NCBI GenBank assembly: GCA_019648995.1
Contig: BLXT01006233.1
Coordinates: forward strand, 291,029 to 338,262
Reading direction: 5' to 3'
From: Plakobranchus ocellatus
Taxonomy: Eukaryota > Mollusca > Gastropoda > Plakobranchidae
DNA: 47,234 nucleotides
Both the position numbers and the translations under genes were made by a program. Under the pieces are notes generated by a model, which saw nothing but the letters and a program-made list of their open reading frames with translations, was not told where the DNA came from and did no database searches. Numbering within the stretch: position 1 is the first letter of the stretch; every line of letters begins with the position of its first letter. Shown here piece after piece: positions 10,659-22,164 of the stretch.

Positions 10659-13600
10659 CCATGTAGCACAAATAAACCAATTGTGCCGGCTTGAAATGCT
10701 GCTTTAACATTAGCTGATGTATTTCTGTACTTATTTGTGTCAATAGAGAGCTTGCGTTTTTGCGATGTTAATTATGTGCATGTAGCTACACAAACACGGA
10801 AACAATGAACTCCTGCCGGCAAAATATCTTCTTTGCCACCCAAGGATGTGCGAATGCGTATTATGTCCAGTTGCATGAACGAATATTTTGCCTGAAATCT
10901 TTTGATTCTGCATTGTTCTTCGTAAAGAGTTTGAATAAAGCATTAGGGATAGGTTTGGAGAGGGGGAGTTTAACCTGGCCATCTGAGCAACAAAGACGGC
11001 ATTCTCTTTAGTCCTTAGTTTTTCTGATCAAAATTGACATAGGCCCTACATGTATTGTGCTTTTGGGCCCTAGATTATGAATTTCTACTGGATGAATATC
11101 TTGATCTTGATCTAGAACAGCTGCTTCTAGTTCTGGAACAGGTTGAAATCTAGATCCAAGTTTCCGTCTTAGTTATTTTCAGACAACTCGTTTCAATGCA
11201 ATGCTTTTTTTATCTCCCTCGGTTGAGTCTCTAAAGATATTTTTATAACTATCATGTCATTGTGATTTTGGAGGATGAATTTTTTTTTTTTTTTGGAAAT
11301 GAACCTTAAGTGTTTCCTTCGTTTTTTTTTTGTTGTTTTTTTTTTTTGCTGCTTGATTCCATCTCCATGATTCTGGCTCTCTTTGTCTCATCTATTCCAA
11401 GCCCTTATAGCATGGCGATTTTCCTTATATAAACGGTGAAAAACTAGCATCGACAGAAAGAACTTAAAAAAAAATTTAATAAACCATCTGTAGCAGATCG
11501 ATTGAGATAAACGTTTTAATAGTCCTTTGTATTAAACTTGTATATTATTGGACCCTAAACTCCAGATTTAGGAACACGATGAATCACTTTTAACTCGCAA
11601 CGTTTCTTCGAAAAATTCTGAACTCCGGAGAGGACCATACATCATTATGTATTATTTATAATGACGACCTTGTACCAATGGGCCTCCAAAAGTAGTAAAT
11701 ACGCACATACAAATAAAATCTAAAAAGTTAAGCGAAAATTGCATGTAGAAAAGAAATTGCATAATATAAGCCAAAAACAGATCTCCAAAAATGCTATAAA
11801 AGATCAAATTTTATGAACATCTTGAGCCGTTTTGTGATGGAAAGAGGGGGTTGAACACATGAACGTAAAGAAATATAGCAAAGCCAAATTCAAACTGATG
11901 CAGATGGCGAAATCATGATTGGTAAACATTTGTTGCTTTAGTAAATATGACCCATACATTCCATTATGATCTCAGGCTCTGAGTCCCTTGACAGGCGAAT
12001 TATGCCATTTACGCAATGGTGGCAATTTGGCATCGCATGGATCGACACTAATTGTTTCGTTTCTCAGTAAAATATTATTTTTATACTGTGTTAACTTTCC
12101 TCTATTTTTGTCTAATACTCTAGTGTAACAATTCTTTTGTATATTATTTGACATTGTTTGAAGTAACGCTAATAGATTTTTCTTAACTCCACTGCAGGCC
12201 TCCGCTTCTCTTTGAATCGCAACGTATCGACCTTGACCGGGAGCAAACCAGTATGTGGCGTCCTGACATGTAAGGAATCGAGCCCTAATCGGATTGAAAG
12301 TACCATTACAAGAATGAGCGTCTTCAAAATGACTGAATCTGGATCAGTCAGCTCTGTCAAACCAGACCGAAGCAATCTCATGGCTTCTATAACATTAAGA
12401 GAGCCGTTCATCACCCGGGAATCTGAAAGTGTTAAGATTAATGGAAGTCTAGAGGATGGGCGGGCTTCTTTACGTTTGGAACTCGTTACAAAGGAAGACT
12501 GCAGCGCAGAGTATACTTGTGAAGTCCGAATGCTTGACTCTCGGGAGAGAGAATCCATAAATACTTATCACTTACTTCAACATCACGATCACAGTGCGAA
12601 TCAAGAAGGCGGATCAACAACAGCGACATCAGCCGGATCTCTCCCTGTTTTACTTTTGCTTCAACAACTAGACACTAAATTAGCCATGATGGATAGTAAA
12701 GTCAGTTCTGCCGAAAATCGTTTAGAGGATAAAATATCATCCCTTTATGATGACATGGAGAGCAAAATTGAGAAACGCATTATGGACAAACTCCACCAGA
12801 TGGACAACACATTATCTTCTGTTGATGATGCCGTCAATGCTAAACAAGAGGGTCTAGAAGACTTAGAGGAAAGCCTAGCGATATTGAGAGAGGAGCTTAA
12901 AACGGGCCATGCAGAAACCCATACCAATACTCCTGCTGTATCTGAAACATGCGACGATAGGTTAAACAGTACAAGCAAAACAATATCCTCTGTGCACAAA
13001 CTTTTGACAGAATTTCTAGCCTGGCAACAAACTGATCAGTTTAACTGCAATAATCTTTCTCAAGTCACCCAGCAGGTCCTTAACAGTAATGAAGATCTAT
13101 CAAACGATGTAAACCAACACTTTTCGCAGCTACATAATTTCCTAGAGGATTTCAAGCAGCTCGAGACTGACATCAAGAACATCTCATCGATCAACAGCGC
13201 AGGTTCCATTCATGAAATTTTCAGACCAAAAGTCTGCAGAAAAGGAATGATTTCCGTTCTGCCTGACTCACCCTTCCCTTATCCTGTGATTCGCCCAAAT
13301 TTGGAGGCCAGCTTTACTTTTCCTTATCTCTGCGACATAACCACTGATGGCGGGGGATGGATCGTCATTCAGCGCCGCACCACGGGCAACGTTGACTTCT
13401 ACCGCGACTGGGCCACATACAAGAAAGGCTTCGGATCTCTGGACGATGATTTTTGGCTTGGGAACGACAACATCCACGCCATCACCAGCAGTGGCACTTA
13501 CGAACTAAGGGTCGATCTCAAGTACAAGGCTAAGTCGGCGTTTGCTCATTATAGCACTGTTTTTATCGACGATGAAGACAACAATTATGCCATAAAGCTC

Positions 13601-13858
13601 GGGGATTACGATGGTACAGCTGGAGATGACCTGGATCACCACAGAGGGCAACCATTTTCTACTTTTGACAGGGACAATGATGCTCATAGTAGTTTGAACT
13701 GTGCCGTATCGTATTCTGGAGCATGGTGGTATAAATCTTGCCAGAGTTCTAATCTTAATGGAAAGTGGATGGTGGGTAGTAGTAAAGGAGCAAGGTGGTA
13801 TGGATTCTCTGGGAGTAATCCAGTCTTTTATTCAGAAATGAAAATTCGAAAGTTATGA
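9879..13858 (+). CDS. Fibrinogen-related protein (FREP), single Ig-like domain
   Basis: Two exons: 9879-9933 and 12198-13858, with intron 9934-12197. The donor is CA|GTAAAT and the acceptor ACTGCAG|GC; both edges are phase 1 and the frame is kept, giving 571 residues. Residues 1-19 are a hydrophobic signal peptide (MSTLLTLLCLMCIISGINS). Residues about 24-145 form an Ig-like region with Cys 38, 43, 120 and 126, ending in the EYTCEV motif typical of gastropod FREPs. About 165-350 is an Asp/Glu/Lys/Leu-rich helical stalk, probably coiled coil. 364-571 is a fibrinogen domain with Cys 365, 397, 520 and 533, the DRDND calcium-site motif (about 509-513) and GAWWYKSC near the ligand pocket. FREPs are secreted haemolymph lectins that bind pathogen surface molecules and oligomerise through the stalk. 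The ATG has A at -3. No stop or frameshift is seen, so it is probably functional. The whole mature protein is in one exon. Confidence 0.93.
10500..10745 (-). repeat. (CT)n-centred interspersed repeat in FREP intron
   Basis: On the reverse strand this has a unique left arm (ATGTTAAAGCAGCAT, then TTATTTGTGCTA), a (CT)n core and a right arm (GAATCATGG, then GTAGAACTGGTTATAC). The same arms around a CT core occur at 25,085-25,330 and 31,590-31,920 on the plus strand. It is a dispersed element built around a microsatellite, here inserted backwards in the FREP intron. Confidence 0.75.
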
Positions 13859-14106
13859 AATCTACATCGTAGTTGTAATCTGCTGTAAAATATTTTACTT
13901 TCCGTATTTTTCTTTTTAAAACGAAACCATGCTCATTATTATAATTTGCATCGAGGAGATCAAGCAATGTCTTTTAGGATAATACCTGTTGTATTTCTTC
14001 CGTTTCGTTTCGTTTATGTTGTTTCCCTGTATTGATAATTTTGCATTGTTTAGGACTAGAAACTATAAATTATTGGATAGAAACGTCGTGAAACGTTATT
14101 AAGTGA

Positions 14107-14112
14107 AATAAA
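14107..14112 (+). terminator. Poly(A) signal of FREP gene
   Basis: AATAAA lies about 250 nt after the FREP stop codon. It is the first perfect AATAAA downstream and gives a reasonable 3' UTR. Confidence 0.5.
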
Positions 14113-16315
14113 ATCAAAACCTATGTAGGCTGTCAATGATAATTAGTTAGGCAATATAATGCTATCCTAATTAAGAAACTACCAGGTACTAAGATACAAG
14201 CTAAGTTGCATAGTACACAATGTTATAATCTCTAAACAACGTTACTTTTTAGGAGTGAAGCATTCAATAATATTGCGATTTTACACTCTGCTCAATATCT
14301 CCATTAATACATGTATATTGATGAGATATACACTTTGATTTACGAGAGGTATTTTAAAGTTACTACGATTCTTTCTCTTTTCTAATATATAGTTTAGAAA
14401 AAAGTGAATTTTTTAAAACCAACCAGGACCATTGTATTTTTTTTTTTTTTTTGCGCCCGTAACATTTTGTTAACAACAATAAATCTATCCAGAGGACTAG
14501 AAAAAAAATATATTGTTGTGACATAATCAACCTTTCAGAAAAGCGTCGTGTTTAAAAAAAGGTCTAGCTTTGTGTGGTTTTAGCAAATTTTCAAAACTTT
14601 AATCAAGCTTTATGAAATTTGTCTACTCATAGACCTAACATGGGTTCAGATATCTTCACCAACAGGGTATGTTCGCCAGGTATCTTGCTTTTTTTTCCTA
14701 TTTGAATCATCTGCACCCGTGCCACAACAGTCACATCAATTTTAAGGACATTAGAGCAGCCAATTAAGGAGCAGTATCGTCAGTGTTAAGTCTATGGACG
14801 ATACAAATTTCCATTTCCTTATGGCAGTTCTTTGAAAATCTTTTAAACTAACTAAATCTATAAAGTAAAGTTTTTAGTTATTGATTTTGCTAACAACTCT
14901 TCGACGCATGAAAAGAAAGTTAGTTTTTTTTTTTAATCATTAATTTAGTTGAAATTATGTTGTCCGCCGAATATTTTTTTTTGTGCCAAAAGACATCTAA
15001 CAGAACATGTTTTGAAACGTTGTAAGCAAAGTAAATAATAAGCTCATTATAATCTTCACATCAGTGTATTCTGATTATCAAGGTATCCTGTACACCTTAT
15101 AAAATGCATCACGATTTATGAACAGGCGACACTGTGGGATTTCTTTCGCAAATTCCTATTCGTAAAAGTTGACAGATCTTTAAACTTCTAATATCAGATA
15201 AGATGTCAGCATCATTTCATCGCCCTTAATTACACAATGGCTGGTGAAAGAAAACAAAGTCAGATCTCGAAGTCAATTCGAATATTTGCGAGCATTTTAC
15301 TAGTCAATAAAATCAATTGAATCGGAAAAATTCTAAAATAAAACCTTATTAATTCAGTATAGTGCAGTTTTATTAATTTTGTAAAAGGTGTATGACCAAA
15401 AAAAAAATTTCATCATGATTGTAATAAGTGTAACTTTTTTTACAAGTTTTTTTATTTGAAAGACAAAATATACCAAACATAATGTCTAAAGAGAATTTTA
15501 TGACTGTGAAAAGGATATGATGAAAAAAAATTAAATTTACATAGGTAATGTAAGTTGCCATTTGTTGTACGATTTAAAAAATTTCCAGTTAAAAAAAAAA
15601 TACTGGAAAGCTACTTTAATTTTATGAGAAGGAAGTTAATTTCATGTAATATTGCACTATTTTTTTCTATAACTAATATAATGCGCACCTTAGGGAATCG
15701 GTAAAATAAATAGTTATGTTTTACTCACTCATATATACAGTCGAAGGTTTAATCACTATCATGAGGTATATATATAGAATGTATGTGTGTGCGTGTGTGT
15801 ACGTGTGACTTTTTTTTTTTAACTGTTGCACATTTTAAATGAATTTGGCTATTAAATTATTAGTTTCATTTATCTTTGCATTCTAATATATCCTTTTAAA
15901 TCATATCAGGAGCCTTTGCCTAAAAAAAAAATGACGCATTGTGTAAATTAAAACTTTAGATTTCCAATTAGCTTGGACAAAAAAAATCTCTTTTTGTAAG
16001 GGCGTCCAAAAAAACGCTTTATAAAACTTCATTTGGTCCAAATTCTAATGGTGGAACTATTTGATTTTGAATTAAAGAAAAAATAGATGTAACTAATAAG
16101 GTTCTCTAAACTATTCATTGGCAATAATTTTTATCAAGAGGAGATCTAAAATAGGCGTGAATGAATGACTATGAATTGAACAAAGGCATCTTAAATACAT
16201 GTAACAACAAAGAATAAAATAATGGCATGTAAGCTCTCCTGAAAGTGCTTGTAAAAGCAACGTGCAGTTCTATCTTTCACATTTTAGGGAAAAAAATGGA
16301 AAAATAGACAATGTG

Positions 16316-16319
16316 AGAG

Positions 16320-16362
<43 letters not shown>

Positions 16363-16410
16363 CACAGACAGACAGAGACAGAGACAGAGATATGTAGATA
16401 GATAGATAGA
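16316..16410 (+). repeat. (GA)n / (GACA)n / (GATA)n microsatellite
   Basis: A GA tract passes into GACA-like and then GATA-like units. Confidence 0.9.
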
Positions 16411-16650
16411 GAATAATCTTTCCCAAAAAAAAGATGATCCCAGGCTTTCACTTCAGAGGCACTTTATTATTAATAGACAACTGTCGAGTTAATCAAAAAT
16501 TTACAAAAACTTTTTTGATCGATAATTACTACGTTTACATTACAATTGGAACATAAAATTGGAAGTTTTTTTTAAAAAAGAAAGTCATAAAATTTTGCGA
16601 AACAATAAATTTTGTTTCCAATTTTATATACAGTTGTATGTATTCTGTTC

Positions 16651-16735
16651 ACAAGATGGTGATCTCAGGCTTTCAGGTCTTCTGTCAGGCCAGTACGCCG
16701 GTGGCAGGGTCTAGAACTTGCTACAGAAGAGAAGA
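16651..16735 (-). repeat. tRNA-derived SINE, 3' fragment
   Basis: The plus strand reads GATCTCAGGCTTT, then a CTTCTGTCAGGCC segment and GGTGGCAGGGT, the reverse complement of the SINE tail and B-box region seen complete at 21,177-21,318. The tRNA 5' half is degraded. A further scrap of the same tail lies at 16,428-16,455. Confidence 0.6.
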
Positions 16736-17049
16736 GTTCCAGTAGATCTTTCTATAGAGCTGGATCTCTTGACTTTGAGATGTCAGCTGTTTTGTAACAA
16801 TCTTCTCTTTGTATTTTTCGGTGAGTTCCTCATTCTTGCCAAAATGCATTTTTTTCGAAAAGCGATAGCAAAATTTTTTATGAAACAGAATAAAAACCCT
16901 TAATTATAGACACATATTTAGTCCCTTTTCTTTGTTTTTGAATACGTCTTGATGTTTTTTCCATCTTTATATTGCTTCACGTAAGTTCATTATCTGTTCG
17001 TTTGATACCAATATCAAGGTTTGAATAATTATGATTAAACAATATTAAC

Positions 17050-17110
17050 ATTGTTAATAATAATAATAATGATGATAATAATAATAAAAAGAAGAAGAAG
17101 AAGAAGAATG
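17050..17110 (+). repeat. (AAT)n/(GAT)n/(GAA)n microsatellite
   Basis: Trinucleotide tract changing from AAT through GAT to AAG units. Confidence 0.9.
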
Positions 17111-17329
17111 GTGTTATTTGAACAAGGCGATAAATCATGACGTTAATGGAGAAAAATAAGGAAATTTTAGTCAGCTTTAGACATTAATTTTTCCAACAAA
17201 TATTGTGTGTATGTATATAAAAATGGTGCAAATATATGAATGTATCCTCTGCTATTGTTTAAGACGATGAGTGCTAAATAATTTGTTTAGGTTTGGTTGT
17301 TAAGCATGTGGCCCGACAAGAAGATGATC

Positions 17330-17465
17330 TCGGATAGATTGATAGATAGACAGATAGAAAGATAGATAGATAATAAATTTAAAATCAATATGGACAGTGA
17401 AATTTTTAAATGAGACGAAGAGCGAGAGTAAGAGAGAGAGAGATGAGGAGGAGGAGGAGGAGAAG
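17330..17465 (+). repeat. (GATA)n and purine-rich microsatellites
   Basis: GATA/GACA units at 17,334-17,372, then GA and GGA units at 17,413-17,464, with a short unique spacer. Confidence 0.85.
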
Positions 17466-18635
17466 ACACGCACTCACAGTGAAAGGCAGCTTGAAAGAAT
17501 TATGGCCTAAAAACAAGCAGGCACACACATACATGGAATGAATGAAAGATAATTATTTAAGAGTAAGATCAACGGAGGCCCCTCACATTTTACGATATAT
17601 TCAAACGACCAACTCAAGTTGGCATGTCGGAAGACCATTAACAAATCATTTCTCATATATATGCTTTTTATCCATTTCAAAGCTTTCTTGATCAAAAAAA
17701 GAATGAAAAAGAATGCAATGTTGTTAGAAATGTGCATTAAAATGGCTTACGCTACAACATGGGTATTGCTTTGTTTTTTGTTTTGTTTTTTGTTTTTTGT
17801 TTTTTTTTTTTGTTTTTCCTTTTTATTTTAAACACACTTTTATTTCATTTTACATATGAAGCGAAAAGCTTAATAACTTATATAGAGAGCAAGGTGTTAA
17901 ACTTCGATTAAACTTGTTTTAACGAAGGATATTTTAAAAGATATTTCACCGGTTTTTTTGACAAGCTAGCATAACAAAAGGAGCTCTATTATGTGGAAGA
18001 AATGCGCAGTTGTCTATTGTAAACACATGCTTCCTTCGCTAGCTATATGGCCAAATGCCTAAAACACTGTTTACGTATTCTTTTTATGCCAATGCAATAA
18101 CACTTATTTGCCACAATGTGTACGGTATTTGTTATAGCGAGTTAAGTTATAAAAATTGGAATAGGGCCTTAGCAAGGGTGATAACCGCATATATTTAAGG
18201 TAAGAAATAGCCATTAGAAAGTGATTGCAACCCGTGGAATCTATCCTCTCAGAATTGAATATAACAATGTGGACGATAAAATTTATTCGTAAATACGCCC
18301 TCCTTATTGTTAGTAGATCAAATCTTCCGATTGCGATTAAATAAAGTTTGAATGTGTTGATGCACAATGCAATAAGTCTCTAGTCGGCATTTTAATTTAA
18401 ACGATGTTTCCATTAAATGGCACTGTCATTTATCAAGTTGAAATGCTCAAATTTAAAGAAGCTTTCTTGGGAAAAGAGAATCAAATAGGAAGCGATAAAA
18501 CTAAGACATTCACATTGAACAGGTTGCATTGCAATAGAAAACTTTTTTAGTTCGCTTTTAAGTCCATCCTTCAATCTTTTTTATACATGTTATGGGCTCT
18601 ATGTAAACATGGCTTGGATTCTATGTAAACCCAGT

Positions 18636-18775
18636 CCATAACAAGATGATCTCAGGCTTTCGTGCCCTCCGACAAGCCCGGGCAACTATGCCGGGGTTCG
18701 AATCTACGACAGAGCGGTCCCTGCAGATCTCAGGGCGGATTCGCTATTCACTTGCCACCAACGCCCCCTCACAAT
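18636..18775 (-). repeat. tRNA-derived SINE
   Basis: The reverse strand reads a tRNA-like A-box region, GATCTGCAGGGACC, the B-box region GGTTCGAA variant, then AAAGCCTGAGATCATCTTG and GGACTGGG. This is the same family as copies at 20.03, 21.18, 24.31, 30.84, 32.9 and 45.56 kb. Confidence 0.8.
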
Positions 18776-19484
18776 GACACATAATGACATTATCGTTTTT
18801 AATAATATTTCTCACGCTTTACTACCCCTATGCAAATAACACTGTATTATGCATATTGGTAGACTTTATAACACTTTGATAATATGCGAAGGTTTCTTAG
18901 TGAAGGAATTAAAGAAGAAAAAAGCGATAGGAAAACCCGCGTTTACTTCAATATAAGTAGGCCTACGACTCAATGCCTTAAAAACGAAAAATCAAGTGGC
19001 CCATTTATTTTTTAAATGCAAAGTACATTAACAATAAGGTCTGTAAACACAACAATGCATTTAAGTTGATAAGCCTTGAAAATGGCAAAAGGCATAAATT
19101 CTGAAGGAAAAAAATAGCCAGAGGACGGCTATTGGAAACCTTAGAATCGGTCTCACCCGACACTAAATGGGTAGCTAAGAAATAAGCGTCGAGAAAAGTT
19201 CAGCCAATTTACTACCTGAGAATGCCATGTATGGCAAGAGCAATCAAGAACCTACTCCTGGTTCTCGAACACTTGGAAAACCATGAGACTTATTTTCTAT
19301 TACTAAAAACATCTAGGCTTCCACTATTTACTGTGAAATAAAGATCACTACTTTGGAGAATTAAATTCGTTGGGGTTGCAGTTATTTCGGTCGTTTCTCA
19401 AACATTCTTTTCTGAAGCTATTTTAGCAAACATAATAATGAACATGCTTGGTTTTTGATAGATCTGTTAAAACTGAACGGCAGG

Positions 19485-19597
19485 ATGGACAAACTGCAAG
19501 CTTTTCTCCTTGTGTTTGTCTGGTTTCCCTTGTGTCCACATCAATGGCGATGCCAGTTGAAGAGGAGGAGGAGGCAAACTTTCGCTTTTCACCTTAG
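19485..19597 (+). pseudogene. Frameshifted signal-peptide exon (copy A)
   Basis: This is the counterpart of the exon at 30,222 in copy B. The ATG and first nine residues keep the pattern, but one base is missing after the GTG codon (about 19,514). The rest of the hydrophobic core and the acidic run are thereby out of frame. The GAG run has one more triplet than copy B. No second exon is present in this copy, so it cannot make the peptide. Confidence 0.7.
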
Positions 19598-20026
19598 CCT
19601 AGTTTTTAGTTTTATATTTTTTAAACGTTGAGAAATTTCGAAACTAGACAACTTAATTTTTATGATTCCTCGCCAAAAAAGTTATATAGAGACTAATATA
19701 TCCTCAATGAATTTTTGTTAGGATAAAATACGCATCACAAAAAAGCATAGCAGATACGGTTGGTACTCAATGATACACGTGAGGCAAAGCGAACTATAAA
19801 TGTTTATTTATTTATTTATTTTGTATGTTTAATTAATCCTCGTGAGAACATCAGAGGACTAGAGCATCCGCATTTTTTGAATCAGTTACATTTTCTTGAC
19901 TTAGTTTTATTGTGCACGGAACAGCAGATTACATTCTATTATTTGTTTGCATTTTAAAAAATTGAACATTTGTGATGTCCGGAACGAGACTACACATGAG
20001 CCGCTTCATTTGTAGCTTTTATTGCC

Positions 20027-20166
20027 CAGCGGGGCGTCGGTAAGAAGGTAGGTGGCGGATCTGTTCTGAAATCTGCAGGAACCTTTCTGTCAAGGATTAG
20101 AACCCCGCCACAAGCGCGCTGGCCTGACTAAGAGCCTGAAAGACGTGTTTGGACTGGCTATATGCA
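20027..20166 (+). repeat. tRNA-derived SINE within copy A
   Basis: GGGGCGTCGGTAAGA tRNA-like start, GATCT...AAATCTGCAGGAACC, B-box region with AGAACCCCGCC, then TGGCCTGACTAAGAGCCTGAAAG and TTTGGACTGGCTATATGCAAAA tail. Orthologous in position to the SINE at 30,835 in copy B and 24,308 in copy C. Confidence 0.85.
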
Positions 20167-20579
20167 AAAACGAAAACCTTGCACAGCAGTGCTTCCACAT
20201 CATCTATACAAAAAAATAAATATATTTTTGTATCTTGAATTTATACCATGTAAAACTCCTGAACCACGGAACGTAATGACTTTAAATTTTGTATGGAAGA
20301 TTAACTGTGGCGCAAGGGTGAAATGATTATGCCTGGAATCTCAAATTCTATCTACTTCTACTTCATTATTTTTATATTGTTTCTTGAAAAGATATATGTC
20401 AGAATTTAACAATCAACCACGTTGCTAATTGTCAATTTAAAGGCCTTAATTTCCGATTTATAATTGTTTACATTGAGGCAATAGAGATACACTAATCAAT
20501 GGCTTTCATTCAGGGCTGCATTGGGAGCCAAAGTCTAGATTCTAGCAAAGATGCGGCAGGAATTGCTGTTAAAGTCTTA

Positions 20580-21170
20580 CGAGCATGTTGCCCGAGATTA
20601 GGGCTCAGAAGAACTACAGTTTGTGAGGACTGTATATTTTTTATTCATTGTGAGTAAAACATTTGTGTGGTCTTTCTTTTGTAAAAGTCATGGCTATAAC
20701 TAATGAAATACCAATACCTTTGAGTTTGTCGCATTGGCTCTGAGTCCCTCACAGGGTTTTTTTTTTTTTCGAAATTGTAGAGAGTTACAGCCGTGTTGTT
20801 GGCGCTCAGTAAGTGTCTGATGCAGTCTAATCGTTACCTTTTGATTTCAATCTACTTACAGAGACAGGAAGTTGGAAACTAAATATAAATCGGTGTGAGT
20901 GTAATAATTTTTAGGGAACAAAAAGCATATTATTAGAAGAAAAAACAAGAAATAAATACCCCCTAAAATTATATGACAGGTTTTGATAATAAACATAAGC
21001 CAGCATTTGAAATTTATGGATAGAGTCGTTTTCGTATAGGTGAAAGTTATATGTTGTTTAAATTTATTCTTTATATTTATTATGTACGTCCATCTCTCAG
21101 GTTATTTATTTATTTTTTAATTATTATTTATTTCCTTCCTTTTTGGGTTGCTTGGCAACCTTGCATTCGT
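20580..21170. other. Gene-free stretch
   Basis: Right of copy A. No exon or known repeat is recognised apart from T-runs. Short open frames only. Confidence 0.5.
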
Positions 21171-21176
21171 AAAAAG

Positions 21177-21318
21177 TCAGTCCACAACAAGGTTATCTCA
21201 GGCTTTTACGTCCTCCGTCAGGCAGGGGTGTCGATGGCGGGACTCGAACCCGCGACAGAAGGGTCCCTGCAGATCTCAGGGCGGACTCACAAGCCACTGT
21301 GCCACCGACGCTCCCTTG
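21177..21318 (-). repeat. tRNA-derived SINE, best-preserved copy
   Basis: On the reverse strand it begins GCGTCGGTGGCACAGTGGC (A box) and continues with GATCTGCAGGGACCC. A B box GGTTCGAGTCC follows, and it ends with CCTGACGGAGG, AAAGCCTGAGATAACC and TTGTGGACTG. The B box is a perfect RNA polymerase III element, so this may be a young copy. Plus-strand open frames across it are shadows. Confidence 0.9.
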
Positions 21319-21400
21319 CGTTGGTGCAGTTTATAAAGCGGTTTACAGAAATGGCGCTCCGATCTTATTAATTATACTAACTACGGGTCTGGGAAACAAT

Positions 21401-21793
21401 ATGCCTGAAGCGAGAAATCTGAAGCAAAAAGCTGACTGTGAGCTTGCACCGCCCGAACTGAAACGGGCCAAGATGACTCCAAGTCAGGAACCGAAGCTCA
21501 AGTCCTGCCTGAAAAAAGCAAGAAGAAAAGGAGCTAACAAAAAGCGTATCGAGAAAACCGTGCGGTTCGACATTCCAATTAAAGCCACAATCACTTATTG
21601 GATTTTTAAAAGAATCCACAGAATCAAGCGCGGAATGCAGTCCTTTCTAGAAAAGATCTTCAGCACGCCCGAAACTGGACTGGACGACAAAGGCAACACC
21701 GAGGGCGCATGTGACCGAGCCAAGCACGTACCTACGACCAGGTTCACGTTTTTTCAGGGAAAGGTCGGGCCACCAAACTCTGCAAGAACTTGA
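21401..21793 (+). CDS. Hypothetical basic ORF with RVxF-like motif
   Basis: 130 codons from an ATG just downstream of a SINE; the same frame is also open upstream, into the SINE. I do not recognise the family. The product is Lys/Arg-rich, with KSCLKKARRK near residue 43 and KTVRFD near residue 62. The SCLKK...(K/R)VxF pairing recalls protein phosphatase 1 docking segments, but this is only a motif resemblance. A FFQGKVG stretch lies near the C terminus. The DNA is clearly GC-richer and more codon-like than its surroundings. After the stop, another frame stays open to 21,893 with a SRSRSQNRHR-like basic tail, which hints at a frameshift or a missing splice. It may be an exon, a retrogene or a gag-like retroelement scrap. 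Confidence 0.4.
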   Translation: MPEARNLKQKADCELAPPELKRAKMTPSQEPKLKSCLKKARRKGANKKRIEKTVRFDIPIKATITYWIFKRIHRIKRGMQSFLEKIFSTPETGLDDKGNTEGACDRAKHVPTTRFTFFQGKVGPPNSART

Positions 21794-22103
21794 ACCTCGA
21801 CGCCGAAAAATAAGGCCAAGAACCTCTGGAAGCCGATCACGTTCACAGAATCGACATCGCCTAGGGAGACTGCACAAGCGACAAAAGCAATGAGGAGGGA
21901 AGCTCCCTAACCCGCAGAGAGGTGTCTGGCCTGACAGCGGGCCAATCAATTGATTGGTTGATTAATGGTAAACCCAGTCCACCACTAACTCCTCGTGTAG
22001 AGCATTGGCTCTTAGTAAAAAAAAAAAAAAATGTCTCCTTGCCTTAACTATCTATACTACACCCCTCCCACTCGCTCTCTGACACTAGTCCTTTTTTCCC
22101 GGG

Positions 22104-22106
<3 letters not shown>

Positions 22107-22164
<58 letters not shown>

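Larger units (their letters stand above)
14113..18630. other. Gene-free, strongly AT-rich stretch
   Basis: No exon is recognised. It contains many homopolymer T/A runs, microsatellites, and SINE fragments at 16.43-16.46, 16.65-16.73 and about 17.31 kb. The longest open frames (60-90 codons) are low-complexity and lack splice or domain support. Confidence 0.6.
19145..20575 (+). repeat. Duplicated segment, copy A (5' part of unit)
   Basis: This is nearly collinear with 29,880-31,350. Both have a SINE body, a spacer, the short signal-peptide exon, a TGTATGTTTAATTAATCC stretch, a full SINE, and the tract from AACTCCTGAACCACGGAAC to the TGCATTGGGAGC stretch. It ends before the region matching the second peptide exon. 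Because both copies share two SINEs at the same places, they arose by duplication after those insertions. The (TA)n(GA)n tract of copy B is absent here. Confidence 0.85.

Noticed and set aside
12745-12999. Reverse-strand open frames inside the FREP exon (also 12,169-12,558, 13,268-13,477 and 13,505-13,687)
   Set aside because: They are shadows of the forward-strand coding exon and show no domain of their own.
21177-21318. tRNA gene candidate
   Set aside because: A and B boxes are present, but the rest does not fold as a tRNA, and the 3' body is shared with other copies, so it is a SINE.
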